A stretch of 64,000 nt of DNA from NCBI GenBank assembly GCA_020632715.1, contig JACKFA010000001.1, forward strand, positions 310,001 through 374,000, given 5' to 3'. The notes under the pieces are model-generated. The model was not told the origin of the DNA. It made no database searches and saw nothing but the letters and a program-made list of their open reading frames with translations. This document shows, piece by piece, positions 29,137 through 37,916 of the stretch. Source of the stretch: Deltaproteobacteria bacterium (lineage in GTDB: Bacteria; Myxococcota_A; UBA9042; PHBI01). Every line of letters begins with the position of its first letter. Position 1 is the stretch's first letter. A program made the translations under genes and the position numbers.

Positions 29137-31374
29137 CTACGGGAAGCGCCAGGCGAGCTTCGCGAGCAGCGAGTGCGACGGGACCTCGCCCGTGTCGGTG
29201 TCGAGCGCGAGCTGGTAGACGAGGAAGAAGTCGCTCCCCGGGAGGAAGGTCCAGCGGAGCCGCGACTGCGCCGCGAAGGCGTCCGCGAGCTTCGACCAGC
29301 CGCCGTAGAGGTCGAGCGAGAGGTGCTCGCGGAGGCCGATCGAGGCGCGCCCGTTGACGAGCACCGAGAGGAAGTCGCCGCCGCCGTCCTCGAACATCGC
29401 CTGCTGCACGTTGCCGGCGACCTCGAGGCGCAGGAACGTCCCCGGGCGCCACGTGAACGTGAGCCCGCCCCCGACGAGGTGCCCGCCGAAGAAGGTCTGC
29501 GCCGCCGCGTTGAGCGTCGCCGTCGCGGTGGCGGTCGACGGCGTCGACGCGTAGGCCTCGAGGCGCCAGCCGTCGTACACCCCGGCCGCGATCGTGGTGT
29601 CGCCGATGTCGAAGGGCTCGGGCACGGTCTCCGACGTGCTCCCGCCCTCGATCGACACGCTGTAGCCGCTCTTCCAGGCGAGCGCCGCGTAGCCGCTCGC
29701 GAACCAGTCGAGGACGCCGTCGAGGTCCTGATCGGCGACCCCGTGCACCCAGACGTCGAGCGTCAGCCGCTCGAGCGCCCCGTCGAAGCGCGGCTCGAGC
29801 TCGAGGCCCGCCTCGCCGAGCTGGATCCCGACCCGCTGGACGAACCCGAGGTCCGCGCGATAGCTCGCGTCGGTGATCGACCAGAAGAGCCACGGCCGGA
29901 AGAGCTCGTCCTGCAGCTCGAGCAGGAAGCCGCCGTCGACCGCGCCCTCCGGCGTGCCGGGGCCGCCGGTGCCGCGATCCTGGAGCGTCGCCGCCCGCCC
30001 CGTGAACGAGACCGACGCGCGCCCGAAGCCGCGCAGCGGCGCCGACTTCGGCCCGCGGAAGCCGCCGTCCACCCCGACGACGGTGTTGTAGTCGCCCGCC
30101 TCCTCGAGGCTCCGCCGGTCGGTCACGGCGGCGCCGAGCTTCGAGCCGCCCCCGAGGTCGAAGACGCCGCGCGCCACGGTGTCGGAGGTCCACGGGAGCC
30201 CCGCCTCCGGGCGCGTGACGACCTGCAGGACGCCGAAGTCGAGCGCGCCGCCCGCGCGCCCCGCGACCGAGAGCCCCGTCAGGATCGGCACGACCTCACC
30301 CGCGAAGAGGCCGATCCGGCGGGTGTGTATGATCTCGTACGACGAGGAGTATCCGAAGCGGAACGTCTGCGGGTCGGTGAGGAAGAAGTCGCGCTTCTCG
30401 GGGAGGCGGATGTCGTACTGCGTGAGGTTCACGACGCGATCGTCGAGGTCGACCTGCGCGAAGTCGGTGTTGACCGTGAGCGTCGCGTGGACGTCGCCGA
30501 AGTCGAGCCCCGCGTCGAGCCCGGCGTCGGCGGTGGGATCGGGCGACGGCTCGGCGACGAAGCCGCCCACGACGAAGGGCGTCACGTGCCAGTCGCGGAG
30601 GACGCTGCCCCCGCCGCCGTCGGCGCCCATGTGCTCGACGACGACGTCGAGCCCGTCGAGGCGCCCGTAGCGGCTCGCCGCGATCGCCGAGAACGGCGGC
30701 TCGATGACGGCCCAGTCGTAGGTCGCGCTCGCGCGGGCGTGGTCGCGCGAGAGCTCGAGGCCGATGGAGGCCGCGAGGCGCGCGGGGTCGACGTTGAGGC
30801 TCGCCCAGGGGATCCGGAACTCGGCGGCCCAGCCGGCGTCGTCGATGGCGGCGACCCCCTCCCAGATCGTGTCGACCTCGGTGCGGAAGTCGCTCTCGTC
30901 GACGCCGAGGTAGTCCATGCGGGCGCCGACCGGGTTCAGCGCGAACCCATAGGTCGTGCGCCGGTCGTTCCGCGGGTCGAGCTTCACGCTGATGGCGTCG
31001 TCGTCGAACATCGCCATCGCGTCGCGGGCGGTGGTGCGGCCGACGACCGCGAAGCGATCGACTTCGAGGCAGCGCACGGCGACGTAGAGCGCGTCGGCGT
31101 CGACGCCGACCTGGAACCAGGTCGTGACCGGCGGCGTCGCGCGCAGGTTCGGGCGCCGCTCGCCGAAGCCGCCGAAGCGCGGGAGCGAGGCCCAGGCCGC
31201 GTCGTCGAGGTGGCCGTCGATCGTCGGAGGCGCGTCGAGCCAGGTGGCCCGCGCGTGCGGGAGCCCGTCGGCGCCCTCGTCCGCGGCGCCGTCGTCGCGT
31301 CGGGTCTCGCCGCGCGCGGCCGCGTCGGCCAGGAGGCCGAGCGCCAGCGCGAAGACGACGACCCGGCCGCTCAC
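29137..31374 (-). CDS. DUF5916 / CBM9-like outer-membrane protein
   Basis: A 745-residue exported protein: N-terminal signal (VVVFALALGLLADAAA), then a carbohydrate-binding family 9-like domain (about residues 45-230; APPTIDGHLDDAAWASL, LYVAVRC, WAAEFRIPWASL), then a long DUF5916 region rich in alternating beta strands ending in KLAWRFP, typical of an outer-membrane barrel C-terminus. GTG at 31374 is the only start close to the signal; a TGA lies 12 bp upstream in frame. Such proteins are common in Bacteroidota and Myxococcota and are thought to bind or import polysaccharide-type ligands, without proof. The start abuts the foldback element, so transcription may come from yebC read-through. 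Confidence 0.85.
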   Translation of the reverse strand: MSGRVVVFALALGLLADAAARGETRRDDGAADEGADGLPHARATWLDAPPTIDGHLDDAAWASLPRFGGFGERRPNLRATPPVTTWFQVGVDADALYVAVRCLEVDRFAVVGRTTARDAMAMFDDDAISVKLDPRNDRRTTYGFALNPVGARMDYLGVDESDFRTEVDTIWEGVAAIDDAGWAAEFRIPWASLNVDPARLAASIGLELSRDHARASATYDWAVIEPPFSAIAASRYGRLDGLDVVVEHMGADGGGGSVLRDWHVTPFVVGGFVAEPSPDPTADAGLDAGLDFGDVHATLTVNTDFAQVDLDDRVVNLTQYDIRLPEKRDFFLTDPQTFRFGYSSSYEIIHTRRIGLFAGEVVPILTGLSVAGRAGGALDFGVLQVVTRPEAGLPWTSDTVARGVFDLGGGSKLGAAVTDRRSLEEAGDYNTVVGVDGGFRGPKSAPLRGFGRASVSFTGRAATLQDRGTGGPGTPEGAVDGGFLLELQDELFRPWLFWSITDASYRADLGFVQRVGIQLGEAGLELEPRFDGALERLTLDVWVHGVADQDLDGVLDWFASGYAALAWKSGYSVSIEGGSTSETVPEPFDIGDTTIAAGVYDGWRLEAYASTPSTATATATLNAAAQTFFGGHLVGGGLTFTWRPGTFLRLEVAGNVQQAMFEDGGGDFLSVLVNGRASIGLREHLSLDLYGGWSKLADAFAAQSRLRWTFLPGSDFFLVYQLALDTDTGEVPSHSLLAKLAWRFP

Positions 31375-31386
31375 GCCACCGGCTCA

Positions 31387-31542
31387 GAAGGTGTTTCAGT
31401 ATTCGGACCGAGCCCGGCGACGCGTCGTGATTCCAGGTGGTTACGTGAGGAGGGAGCGTGCCCATAGGCACGTGACCGACGAGCGGAACCGCCTGAAATC
31501 ACAAGAGCAAGCCAGGCGACGGGAGAATACTGAAACACCTTC
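31387..31542. mobile_element. 156-bp foldback (MITE-like) element at the yebC stop codon
   Basis: Perfect 18-bp terminal inverted repeats GAAGGTGTTTCAGTATTC (31387-31404) and its complement (31525-31542). A second inner inverted pair (31427-31442 with 31487-31502, 14/16 matches) and a central hairpin CGTGCC-CATA-GGCACG (31457-31472) share the same centre, 31464.5, so the whole element folds on itself. TCA flanks both ends (31384-31386 and 31543-31545), consistent with a 3-bp target duplication; the right TCA is the yebC stop codon. No transposase is encoded. Alternatives are a composite terminator or a REP-like element. Confidence 0.65.
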
Positions 31543-32265
31543 TCAGGCCAGGTTGTGGAAGACGCGCTGGACGTCGTCGTCCTGCTCGAGCCGGTCGATG
31601 AGCTCGAGCACCTCGTTCGCCTGGTCCTCGGGGAGGTCGACGGTGGTCGTCGGCACGTACTCGGCGCCGCTCGAGATCACCGTGAGCCCGCGGTCCTCGA
31701 TGGCCTTCTGGAGCGAGCCGAAGTCGTTGAACTGCCCGCGCACGACGATGACCGGCTCGCCCTTCTCGCCCTCGCCCTCGCCCATCTCCTCGAGGCCGTG
31801 GTCGATGAGCTCGAGCTCGAGCTCCTCCTGGTCGATGCCCTCGGGGTCGAGCCGGAAGACCGCCATGCGGTTGAACTGGAACGCGACGCTGCCGCTCGTG
31901 CCGAGGTTGCCGTTCTTCTTGTTGAAGCAGACGCGCACGTTCGCGACGGTGCGCGTCGGGTTGTCGGTCGCGGTCTCGACCATGACGGCCACGCCGTGCG
32001 GCGCGTAGCCCTCGTAGAAGACCTCGTCGTAGCTCTCGGCGCCGTCGCCCGACGCCTTCTTGATGGCCGCCTCGACCTTGTCCTTCGGCATGTTGACGGA
32101 GCGCGCGTTCTGGATCGCGCGCCGCAGCGCGGGGTTCCCGTCCGGGCTCGCCCCGCCGGCCTTGACCGCCATCGCGATCTCCTTGCCGACGCGGGTGAAC
32201 GCCTTGGACATCTTGTCCCAGCGGGCGAACATCGTGTGCTTGCGAGTCTCGAAAATGCGTCCCAT
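31543..32265 (-). CDS. yebC: YebC/PmpR (TACO1) family protein
   Basis: A 240-residue cytoplasmic protein of the YebC/PmpR family: N-terminal three-helix segment MGRIFETRKHTMFARWDKM, AVKAGGASPDGNPALR, AAIKKASG, then YDEVFYEGYAPHGVAVMVE and C-terminal ISSGAEYVPTT with VDLPEDQA. The MGRIFETRKHTMF start marks the subgroup that differs from the classical MAGHSKW-type YebC. Family members have been described as DNA-binding regulators and more recently as translation factors relieving ribosome stalling; which applies here is unknown. ATG at 32265 has GGAG about 12 bp upstream. It is divergent from the protease pair, across a 238-bp intergenic region in which I see only a weak TATAGG -10-like box. 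Confidence 0.93.
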   Translation of the reverse strand: MGRIFETRKHTMFARWDKMSKAFTRVGKEIAMAVKAGGASPDGNPALRRAIQNARSVNMPKDKVEAAIKKASGDGAESYDEVFYEGYAPHGVAVMVETATDNPTRTVANVRVCFNKKNGNLGTSGSVAFQFNRMAVFRLDPEGIDQEELELELIDHGLEEMGEGEGEKGEPVIVVRGQFNDFGSLQKAIEDRGLTVISSGAEYVPTTTVDLPEDQANEVLELIDRLEQDDDVQRVFHNLA

Positions 32266-32503
32266 CGGGGTCTCCGGTGACTTGTGCGCGGGGGCGCCTC
32301 TCGGGCCGATCTTGGGGCGCCGCTCCCGCCGATGCGCGGAACCTATACGGTTTCCGGGCGCCGCGCCAGCGGTGAGGCGGCTCTCCGCGCCACGCGATGA
32401 CACCCGCGCGCGTCCGCATTTTCGAACGCGCCGCCCCATTCAAGGTGACGTAGCTTGCTGCGTCCTCGCGGACGAACCCGAGATCACAACGCAGGTGCTG
32501 CCC

Positions 32504-33205
32504 ATGTTGCTTCGAACCCTGGCCGCCGGCGCCGCCGCCCTCGCACTCGCGGGGACCGCCGTGGCGGGCACCCCCTCCCCGACCACGCTCGCCACGCGCG
32601 AGGCCGCGATCCACGCGCGCCTCGGCGCCGACGTCGCGATCCGCTGGGACGCGATGAAGACGAGCCCGCGGAGCCTCCGGAACCTCGCCGTGCCGACGGC
32701 GGGGGCGACGCCCGCGGACCGCGCAGCGCGCTTCGTCCGCGGCGAGCGGGACCTGCTCCGGCTCGATGGCGACGTCGTCGCCGTCGAGACGCGCGCCTTC
32801 CGCGGGCACGTGGTGCGGCTCCAGCAGACCTTCGCCGGCGTCCCGGTGGAGGGGCGCTCGGTCGTGGTGAAGCTCGACGAGGGCGCGCGCGTGACGTCGG
32901 TCACGAGCGACCTCGGGCCGCTCTCGGTGCCGACGCCCGCGACCGAGATCACGCCGGCCGAGGCCCAGGCCGCGGTCTCCGCGCGCTACGCCGTCGCCGC
33001 CACGGGCACGCCGACGCGCGTCGTCGTGGCCAACGCCTCGGCCGGGCGGTTCGCCTGGAAGGTGCCGGCGATGGTCATGCCGGTGACCGGCCTCTTCTGG
33101 GTGTGGGTCGACACGGAGACGGGCCGCGTCCTCCGGACGGCGCCCGCCGGGAGCGATCAGCGCCTCACCTCCCTCCCGCTGCGGGACGCGGAGGTGGCCC
33201 GATGA
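32504..33205 (+). CDS. Exported FTP/PepSY-type protease propeptide as a separate protein
   Basis: A 233-residue exported protein with signal MLLRTLAAGAAALALAGTAVA and predicted cleavage before GTP. Its body matches the fungalysin/thermolysin propeptide (FTP) followed by a PepSY-like segment: VVRLQQTFAGVPVEGRSVVV, DLGPLSVPT, and FWVWVDTETGRVLR near the end. In M4 and M36 peptidases this segment is normally fused to the catalytic domain as inhibitor and folding chaperone. Here it ends at its own TGA, with the catalytic lipoprotein starting in an ATGA overlap, so the two are co-translated but separate. No protease motif is present. Confidence 0.85.
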   Translation: MLLRTLAAGAAALALAGTAVAGTPSPTTLATREAAIHARLGADVAIRWDAMKTSPRSLRNLAVPTAGATPADRAARFVRGERDLLRLDGDVVAVETRAFRGHVVRLQQTFAGVPVEGRSVVVKLDEGARVTSVTSDLGPLSVPTPATEITPAEAQAAVSARYAVAATGTPTRVVVANASAGRFAWKVPAMVMPVTGLFWVWVDTETGRVLRTAPAGSDQRLTSLPLRDAEVAR

Positions 33206-34923
33206 AGCGCCGCACCCTGCCCCTCCTCGTCGGGCTCGGGCTCGCCCTCGCCCCCCTCGTCGCCGCGTGCAGCGACGGCGGCACGACCGGCGGCACCACG
33301 ACCGACACGGCGACCACCGCGGACACGTTCACCCCGAGCGACGACACGCTCCCGGGCGACGACACCGTCGAGGTCGACACGACGCCGCTCCCCGAGGACC
33401 GCGCGCTCGCCAGGGTCTACGAGGTCGACCCCGTGACGACCCCGGAGCTGACGGAGGTCGAGCTCGCCCACCTCGAGAAGCCCTATGGCGCGCTCGTCGG
33501 GCCGTACGCGCGCGTCCGGAGCTGCACGCTCGACCTCGACCGCGGCACCCGCTCGACGCTGACCTTCGGCGGCGGCGGCGGCGGCCAGTCCATCGACATC
33601 GTGTCGTGCGTGCCGGAGTCGAAGGCCGCCCCCGGCGGCGACGGCACGTACCGCGAGATCGGCCCGCCGACGTCGCCTGCGACCGACGACGGGCGCTTCG
33701 CCGAGCTCATGATGTACCACCACATGCAGGCCATTCATGACTTCTACAAGGACATGTACGGCCTCACTGACCGCGACCACCCGCTCGACGCCGTGACGAA
33801 CATCGAGACCTGGGTGTCCGACTGCGACTCGTGGAACGGCGTCGCGAACGCGGCGTTCGTGCCGCACGAGGCGCTCAACTACTTCGCGACCGGGCTCGAC
33901 CTCGGGAGCGTCAGCGGCGACGCCATCCTCTTCTCGGGCACGGGCGACAAGAACTTCAGCCTCGACGCGAGCGTCATCTACCACGAGTACACGCACGCGA
34001 TGATCGGCGCCACGCGCCTCACGGGCGTCTTCCTCGACGACCAGGGCATCAACAACCTCCCGGGGGCCCTGAACGAGGCGTACGCCGACTACTTCGCGGC
34101 CTCGACCACGAACGTCCCCGAGCTCGGCGTGTACTCGCTCAACGACATGGTCACGACCGACTTCTGCGGGAACCCCGTCGAGGACGACACCGCCGTCCAG
34201 AACTACGCGCGCGATCTGACCGCCGCCCGCCGCTGCCCCGACGACCTCGTCGGCGAGGTGCACGCCGACAGCGAGATCTTCTCGGCGGCGCTCTGGGACA
34301 TCCGGACGGAGTTCGGCAAGCTCGACGGCGACACGATCGTCCTCTACGCGGTGCTCCAGCTCACCGAGGAGAGCGACTTCACGAGCGCCGCGGCGACGAC
34401 CATCCAGGCGGCGCAGGAGCTCTTCGGCGGCGAGGCCGAGAAGAAGGTCCGGGACATCTTCGAGGCGCGGAACCTCGTCGACTGCCGGCGCGTCGTGCCG
34501 GTCGAGCGCGTCGGGGACCGCGACATCCCGTTCCGCGTCGAGGGGACGCGCGTCCTCGATCCGAACCCGTACCCCGGCTACGTGCCCGGCTACATGCAGA
34601 TCGGGTTCACGGTGCCCGAGGGCACCTCGAAGGTGACGGTGTCGCTCGGCGTGGCCGCGGGCTTCGGCGGCGGCGGCGGCACCGTCACGGCGAACGGCGT
34701 CTTCAAGCCGGGCAGCGACGGCGTGCGGTACGACCTCGGCTTCGGCGTCGGCACCGCCACGAACGACGGCGCCATCACGGTCGCGCTCGACAACGCCACG
34801 AAGACCATCACCCTCGAGGCGACGGGCGGCGTGGCGCTGACCCCCGGCCCGTGGTCGATGGCGCTCCACAACACGGGGCGCCGCACGCTGCGCGTGACGC
34901 ACGCGAGCGTCGACTTCGAGTAG
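33202..34923 (+). CDS. Zinc metalloprotease lipoprotein (thermolysin/fungalysin-like)
   Basis: A 573-residue lipoprotein (signal ending LAPLVAAC) with a Thr/Asp-rich surface linker (residues 20-60). The catalytic domain has MMYHHMQAIHDFYKDMYG, the zinc motif YHEYTHAMIG (HExxH) and the downstream GALNEAYADYFA, giving the third zinc ligand Glu and the gluzincin NExxAD pattern. A beta-rich C-terminal domain (about residues 460-573, GYMQIGFTVPEG to VTHASVDFE) resembles a prepeptidase-C-terminal or jelly-roll domain. Probably an outer-surface peptidase of a predatory or saprophytic bacterium. Its ATG overlaps the stop of the propeptide gene (ATGA). It converges on the GIY-YIG gene with a 10-bp gap. 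Confidence 0.9.
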   Translation: MKRRTLPLLVGLGLALAPLVAACSDGGTTGGTTTDTATTADTFTPSDDTLPGDDTVEVDTTPLPEDRALARVYEVDPVTTPELTEVELAHLEKPYGALVGPYARVRSCTLDLDRGTRSTLTFGGGGGGQSIDIVSCVPESKAAPGGDGTYREIGPPTSPATDDGRFAELMMYHHMQAIHDFYKDMYGLTDRDHPLDAVTNIETWVSDCDSWNGVANAAFVPHEALNYFATGLDLGSVSGDAILFSGTGDKNFSLDASVIYHEYTHAMIGATRLTGVFLDDQGINNLPGALNEAYADYFAASTTNVPELGVYSLNDMVTTDFCGNPVEDDTAVQNYARDLTAARRCPDDLVGEVHADSEIFSAALWDIRTEFGKLDGDTIVLYAVLQLTEESDFTSAAATTIQAAQELFGGEAEKKVRDIFEARNLVDCRRVVPVERVGDRDIPFRVEGTRVLDPNPYPGYVPGYMQIGFTVPEGTSKVTVSLGVAAGFGGGGGTVTANGVFKPGSDGVRYDLGFGVGTATNDGAITVALDNATKTITLEATGGVALTPGPWSMALHNTGRRTLRVTHASVDFE

Positions 34924-34933
34924 CGCGCGGTCG

Positions 34934-35782
34934 TCAGGCCCGCGCGGCGGCGCGGTAGCGGAGGAAGAGCGGATCGCGCTCGGTCTGGGCGACCGGCCAG
35001 CGCGAGAACGCGGTCACGAGGCGCGCTTCCGCGAGGGGGCGCGCCTCGTCGTCGTAGAAGGCGCGCAGCGCCCGCAGATCCTGCTCGACCGCGGCGGCGT
35101 CGGCGCGGGCCGCCGGGCGGTCGAGGAGCGCGCAGGCGAGGTCGCCGAGGGGCGCGTCGCTCTCGCCCTGGAAGAAGGCGGCCCAGCGCTCGGCGAAGCC
35201 CGGCGGCAGGCGGCGGAAGCCGAGGACGTAGGAGTAGTCCTCGCCGTCGTCGTCGGCGAGGCGGCGGCGCGGCTCGGCGTGCCCGACGTGGCGCAGGAGG
35301 CGCATGAGGGCGAAGAAGCCGGCGCCGGCGACCTCGCGCGAGCGGTAGGCGCCATGGAGCGTGTAGCCGCCGTCGTCGAAGGCGTCCGGGCGGGTCGTGA
35401 AGCAGAAGCGGACGTGCTCGGCGCGGACGCGGACGCCGATGAACGGGTAGAGGAAGGCGTAGGCCGAGGCGACGTTCAGCGGCGGGCGGAGCGCCTGGAT
35501 GAGGCGCACCTCCTCGAGGCTCGCGGCGAGCTCGCTCTCGCACACCTCCCAGACGAGGCTCGCGGCGGCGTGGACGACGCGGCGCAGCTTCCGGTCTCGG
35601 CGCGCGCGCCCGGCGTTCTTGTACTGCGCGAGGCGGCGCCGGAGGTCCTTGGCCTTGCCGACGTAGACGACCGCGCCGTCGGCGTCGAGCCAGCGGTAGA
35701 CGCCGGGGGCGGCCGGGACGGTCCCGAGCAGGTCGGGGCCGAGCTTCCTCTCGAAGGCGGTGCGGCGGGGCGAGGCGGGCAC
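34934..35782 (-). CDS. Stand-alone GIY-YIG nuclease-domain protein
   Basis: A 282-residue protein whose N-terminus (about residues 20-100) is a GIY-YIG domain in the form used by UvrC: PGVYRWLDADGAVVYVGKAK followed by DLRRRLAQY, and EVRLIQALRPPLNV further on. The UvrC UVR, RNase H and HhH domains are absent; the C-terminal ~170 residues are unrecognised. Similar short proteins occur as nuclease-like paralogues of UvrC or Cho. The GTG at 35782 is the best visible start; no ATG is available ahead of the domain. DNA repair or processing is inferred from the domain. Confidence 0.8.
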   Translation of the reverse strand: MPASPRRTAFERKLGPDLLGTVPAAPGVYRWLDADGAVVYVGKAKDLRRRLAQYKNAGRARRDRKLRRVVHAAASLVWEVCESELAASLEEVRLIQALRPPLNVASAYAFLYPFIGVRVRAEHVRFCFTTRPDAFDDGGYTLHGAYRSREVAGAGFFALMRLLRHVGHAEPRRRLADDDGEDYSYVLGFRRLPPGFAERWAAFFQGESDAPLGDLACALLDRPAARADAAAVEQDLRALRAFYDDEARPLAEARLVTAFSRWPVAQTERDPLFLRYRAAARA

Positions 35783-35825
35783 GGCCTCGTTGGTGCCTCG
35801 GCCGCGGGAGGCGCGCAAGTTTCCT

Positions 35826-35840
35826 CGCCGCTCCGCGGCG
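35826..35840 (-). terminator. Possible terminator of kup
   Basis: CGCCGC-TCC-GCGGCG, a 6-bp stem with 3-base loop 8 bp beyond the kup stop. No U-run; could be chance in such GC-rich DNA. Confidence 0.3.
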
Positions 35841-35847
35841 CCCCGGC

Positions 35848-37722
35848 TCAGAGGTCGACGCGCCCGCCGATCTCGAGCACCTGCTCGGTGGGCAGGTGGT
35901 AGTAGTCCGACACCTTCGAGGCGTTGCGCTCGAGGAAGACGAAGAGCTTCTTCCGCCAGATGGCGAGGATCCCGCCGCGCTTCGGGACGACCGTGTCGTG
36001 CTCGAGGATGTAGGTGACCCGGTCGAGGTCGATGTCGACGCCGTGCTCGCGGCAGGCGGCCTCGAGGAGCGCGGGCACGCGCGGGCGGTCGAGGTAGCCG
36101 AGGCGGATGACCACGCGAAAGAAGCCGCCGCCGAGGTCCTCGACGCTGAACTGGCGATCGCGGTGGATGAAGGGGATCCGCCACCACGCGATGGTGAGGA
36201 AGACGTTCCGCTCGTGGATGGCCGAGGTGAAGCGGTAGAGGCGGACGAGCGACCCCGGGACGTCGCGGGACGGCGGGTGCAGGAGGACGGCGGTCCCGGG
36301 GAGCACGGAGGTCGGGTCGGCGTCGATCTCCTCGCGCAGCTCGGCGAGCGTGAGGTCGGTGTCGCTCTTCTGCTCGGAGACGGCGCGGGCGCCGGTGCGC
36401 CAGGTCGCCATGACGACGACGACGAGCCCGCCGAGCGCGAGCGGGAGCCAGCCGCCCTCGGGGATCTTCTCGACGTTCGCCACGAGGAACGTGAGGTCGA
36501 CGGCGAGGAAGACGACGGCCACGGCGGCGGCGACCGGGAGCGGCCAGCGCCAGCGGCGGTGCATCGCGAAGAAGAGGAGCGCCGTCGTGATGACCATCGT
36601 CGTCGACACGGCCACGCCGTACGCCCCCGCGAGGGCGTTGGAGGAGCCGAACGCCACGACGGTCGCGACGCTCGCGACGCAGAGGAGGAAGTTCACGAGC
36701 GGGACGTAGACCTGCCCGAACTCGGTCTCGCTCGTGTGGCGGATGCTCATGCGCGGGAGGAAGCCGAGCTGCACGGCCTGCATCGTGAGCGAGAAGGCGC
36801 CGCTGATGACGGCCTGCGAGGCGATGATGGTGGCGACGGTGGCGAGGATGAGCACCGGGACGCGCGCCCAGGCGGGGGCGAGGTGGAAGAAGGGGTTCGA
36901 GATGAGGGACGGGTCGCCGAGGAGGAGCGCGCCCTGCCCGAGGTAGGACAGCAGGAGGGCCGGGAGGACGAACGTGACCCAGGCGAGGCGGATGGGGCGG
37001 CGGCCGAAGTGCCCGAGGTCGGCGTAGAGGGCCTCGCCGCCGGTGACCACGAGGAAGACGCCGCCGAGGACGGGGCCCGCGCGCCACGGCTCGGCGAAGA
37101 GGTAGGCCACGCCGTGCGCCGGGTTGAACGCGGCGAGGACGGCCGGGGCGGAGACGATGGAGACGGCGCCGAGGACGGCGAGCATCGTGAACCAGACGAG
37201 CATGACCGGGCCGAAGACGCGCCCGATGCTGCCCGTGCCGCGCACCTGCAGGAGGAAGAGGCCGATGAGGATGGCGGCGGCGAGGGGGACGGCGAGGCTC
37301 GCGAGGTCGGGGGCGACGACGTCGAGGCCCTCCATCGCGGAGAGGACGGAGATGGCGGGGGTGATGATGCCGTCGCCGTAGAGGAGGGCCGCGCCGAGGA
37401 GGCCCACGTAGAGGATGACGCGGCGGCCGCGGGTGCCGGTCTCGTCGGGGCCGAGGACGAGGGCCATGAGCGCGAGGATCCCGCCCTCGCCTTCGTTGTC
37501 GGCGCGGAGGACGAGGAGCAGGTACTTGATGGAGACGATGACGACGAGCGCCCAGATCATGAGCGAGAGGACGCCGAGGACGGCCGCCGGCTGGGCGGAG
37601 CTGCCGGGCGGGAGCGACTCCTTGAGCGCGTAGAGGGGGCTCGTCCCGATGTCGCCGAAGACGACGCCGAGCGCGGCGAGGGCGAGGGCTCGTGTCGATG
37701 TCTCGTGCTTGCGGGCGCTCAT
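35848..37722 (-). CDS. kup: Kup-type low-affinity potassium transporter
   Basis: A 624-residue inner-membrane protein with about 12 hydrophobic helices in the first ~430 residues and a cytoplasmic C-terminal domain. Family signatures are ALGVVFGDIGTSPLYALKES at residues 16-35, GALLYGDGIITPAISVLSA, GGEALYADLGHFGRRPI and the IASQAVISGAFSL segment. Length matches Kup/TrkD (about 620-650). It imports K+ with H+. ATG at 37722 has an ordinary hydrophilic N-terminus (MSARKHETSTRAL). It stands alone, with hairpins on either side. Confidence 0.96.
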   Translation of the reverse strand: MSARKHETSTRALALAALGVVFGDIGTSPLYALKESLPPGSSAQPAAVLGVLSLMIWALVVIVSIKYLLLVLRADNEGEGGILALMALVLGPDETGTRGRRVILYVGLLGAALLYGDGIITPAISVLSAMEGLDVVAPDLASLAVPLAAAILIGLFLLQVRGTGSIGRVFGPVMLVWFTMLAVLGAVSIVSAPAVLAAFNPAHGVAYLFAEPWRAGPVLGGVFLVVTGGEALYADLGHFGRRPIRLAWVTFVLPALLLSYLGQGALLLGDPSLISNPFFHLAPAWARVPVLILATVATIIASQAVISGAFSLTMQAVQLGFLPRMSIRHTSETEFGQVYVPLVNFLLCVASVATVVAFGSSNALAGAYGVAVSTTMVITTALLFFAMHRRWRWPLPVAAAVAVVFLAVDLTFLVANVEKIPEGGWLPLALGGLVVVVMATWRTGARAVSEQKSDTDLTLAELREEIDADPTSVLPGTAVLLHPPSRDVPGSLVRLYRFTSAIHERNVFLTIAWWRIPFIHRDRQFSVEDLGGGFFRVVIRLGYLDRPRVPALLEAACREHGVDIDLDRVTYILEHDTVVPKRGGILAIWRKKLFVFLERNASKVSDYYHLPTEQVLEIGGRVDL

Positions 37723-37862
37723 GGAGGCGCGGCCCTTCTCGATCTGGGAGAGGCGGCGCCGGGCGGCGGCCGCGAGGAGGCAGGTCGGGCCGCGCGCCGG
37801 GCTGACGGCGCGCGGTGATCCACCGCCTCAGTGGGCCACAGAGCCCGCGGAGGCGCAAGGAT

Positions 37863-37879
37863 GGCGCCGCCGCGGCGCC
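37863..37879 (-). terminator. Hairpin after the flotillin operon
   Basis: GGCGCCG-CCG-CGGCGCC, a 7-bp perfect stem 38 bp downstream of the flotillin stop on the minus strand, followed by a short TCCTT. Likely terminator of the nfeD-flotillin operon. Confidence 0.4.
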
Positions 37880-37916
37880 CCCGACGCGGCATCGCGTCCC
37901 GCGCCCGCGAGGCGCC

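Noticed and set aside
31381..31545. Simple intrinsic terminator between yebC and the DUF5916 gene
   Set aside because: A 156-bp structure with perfect 18-bp ends, nested inverted pairs and matching flanks exceeds what a terminator needs; kept as an alternative only.
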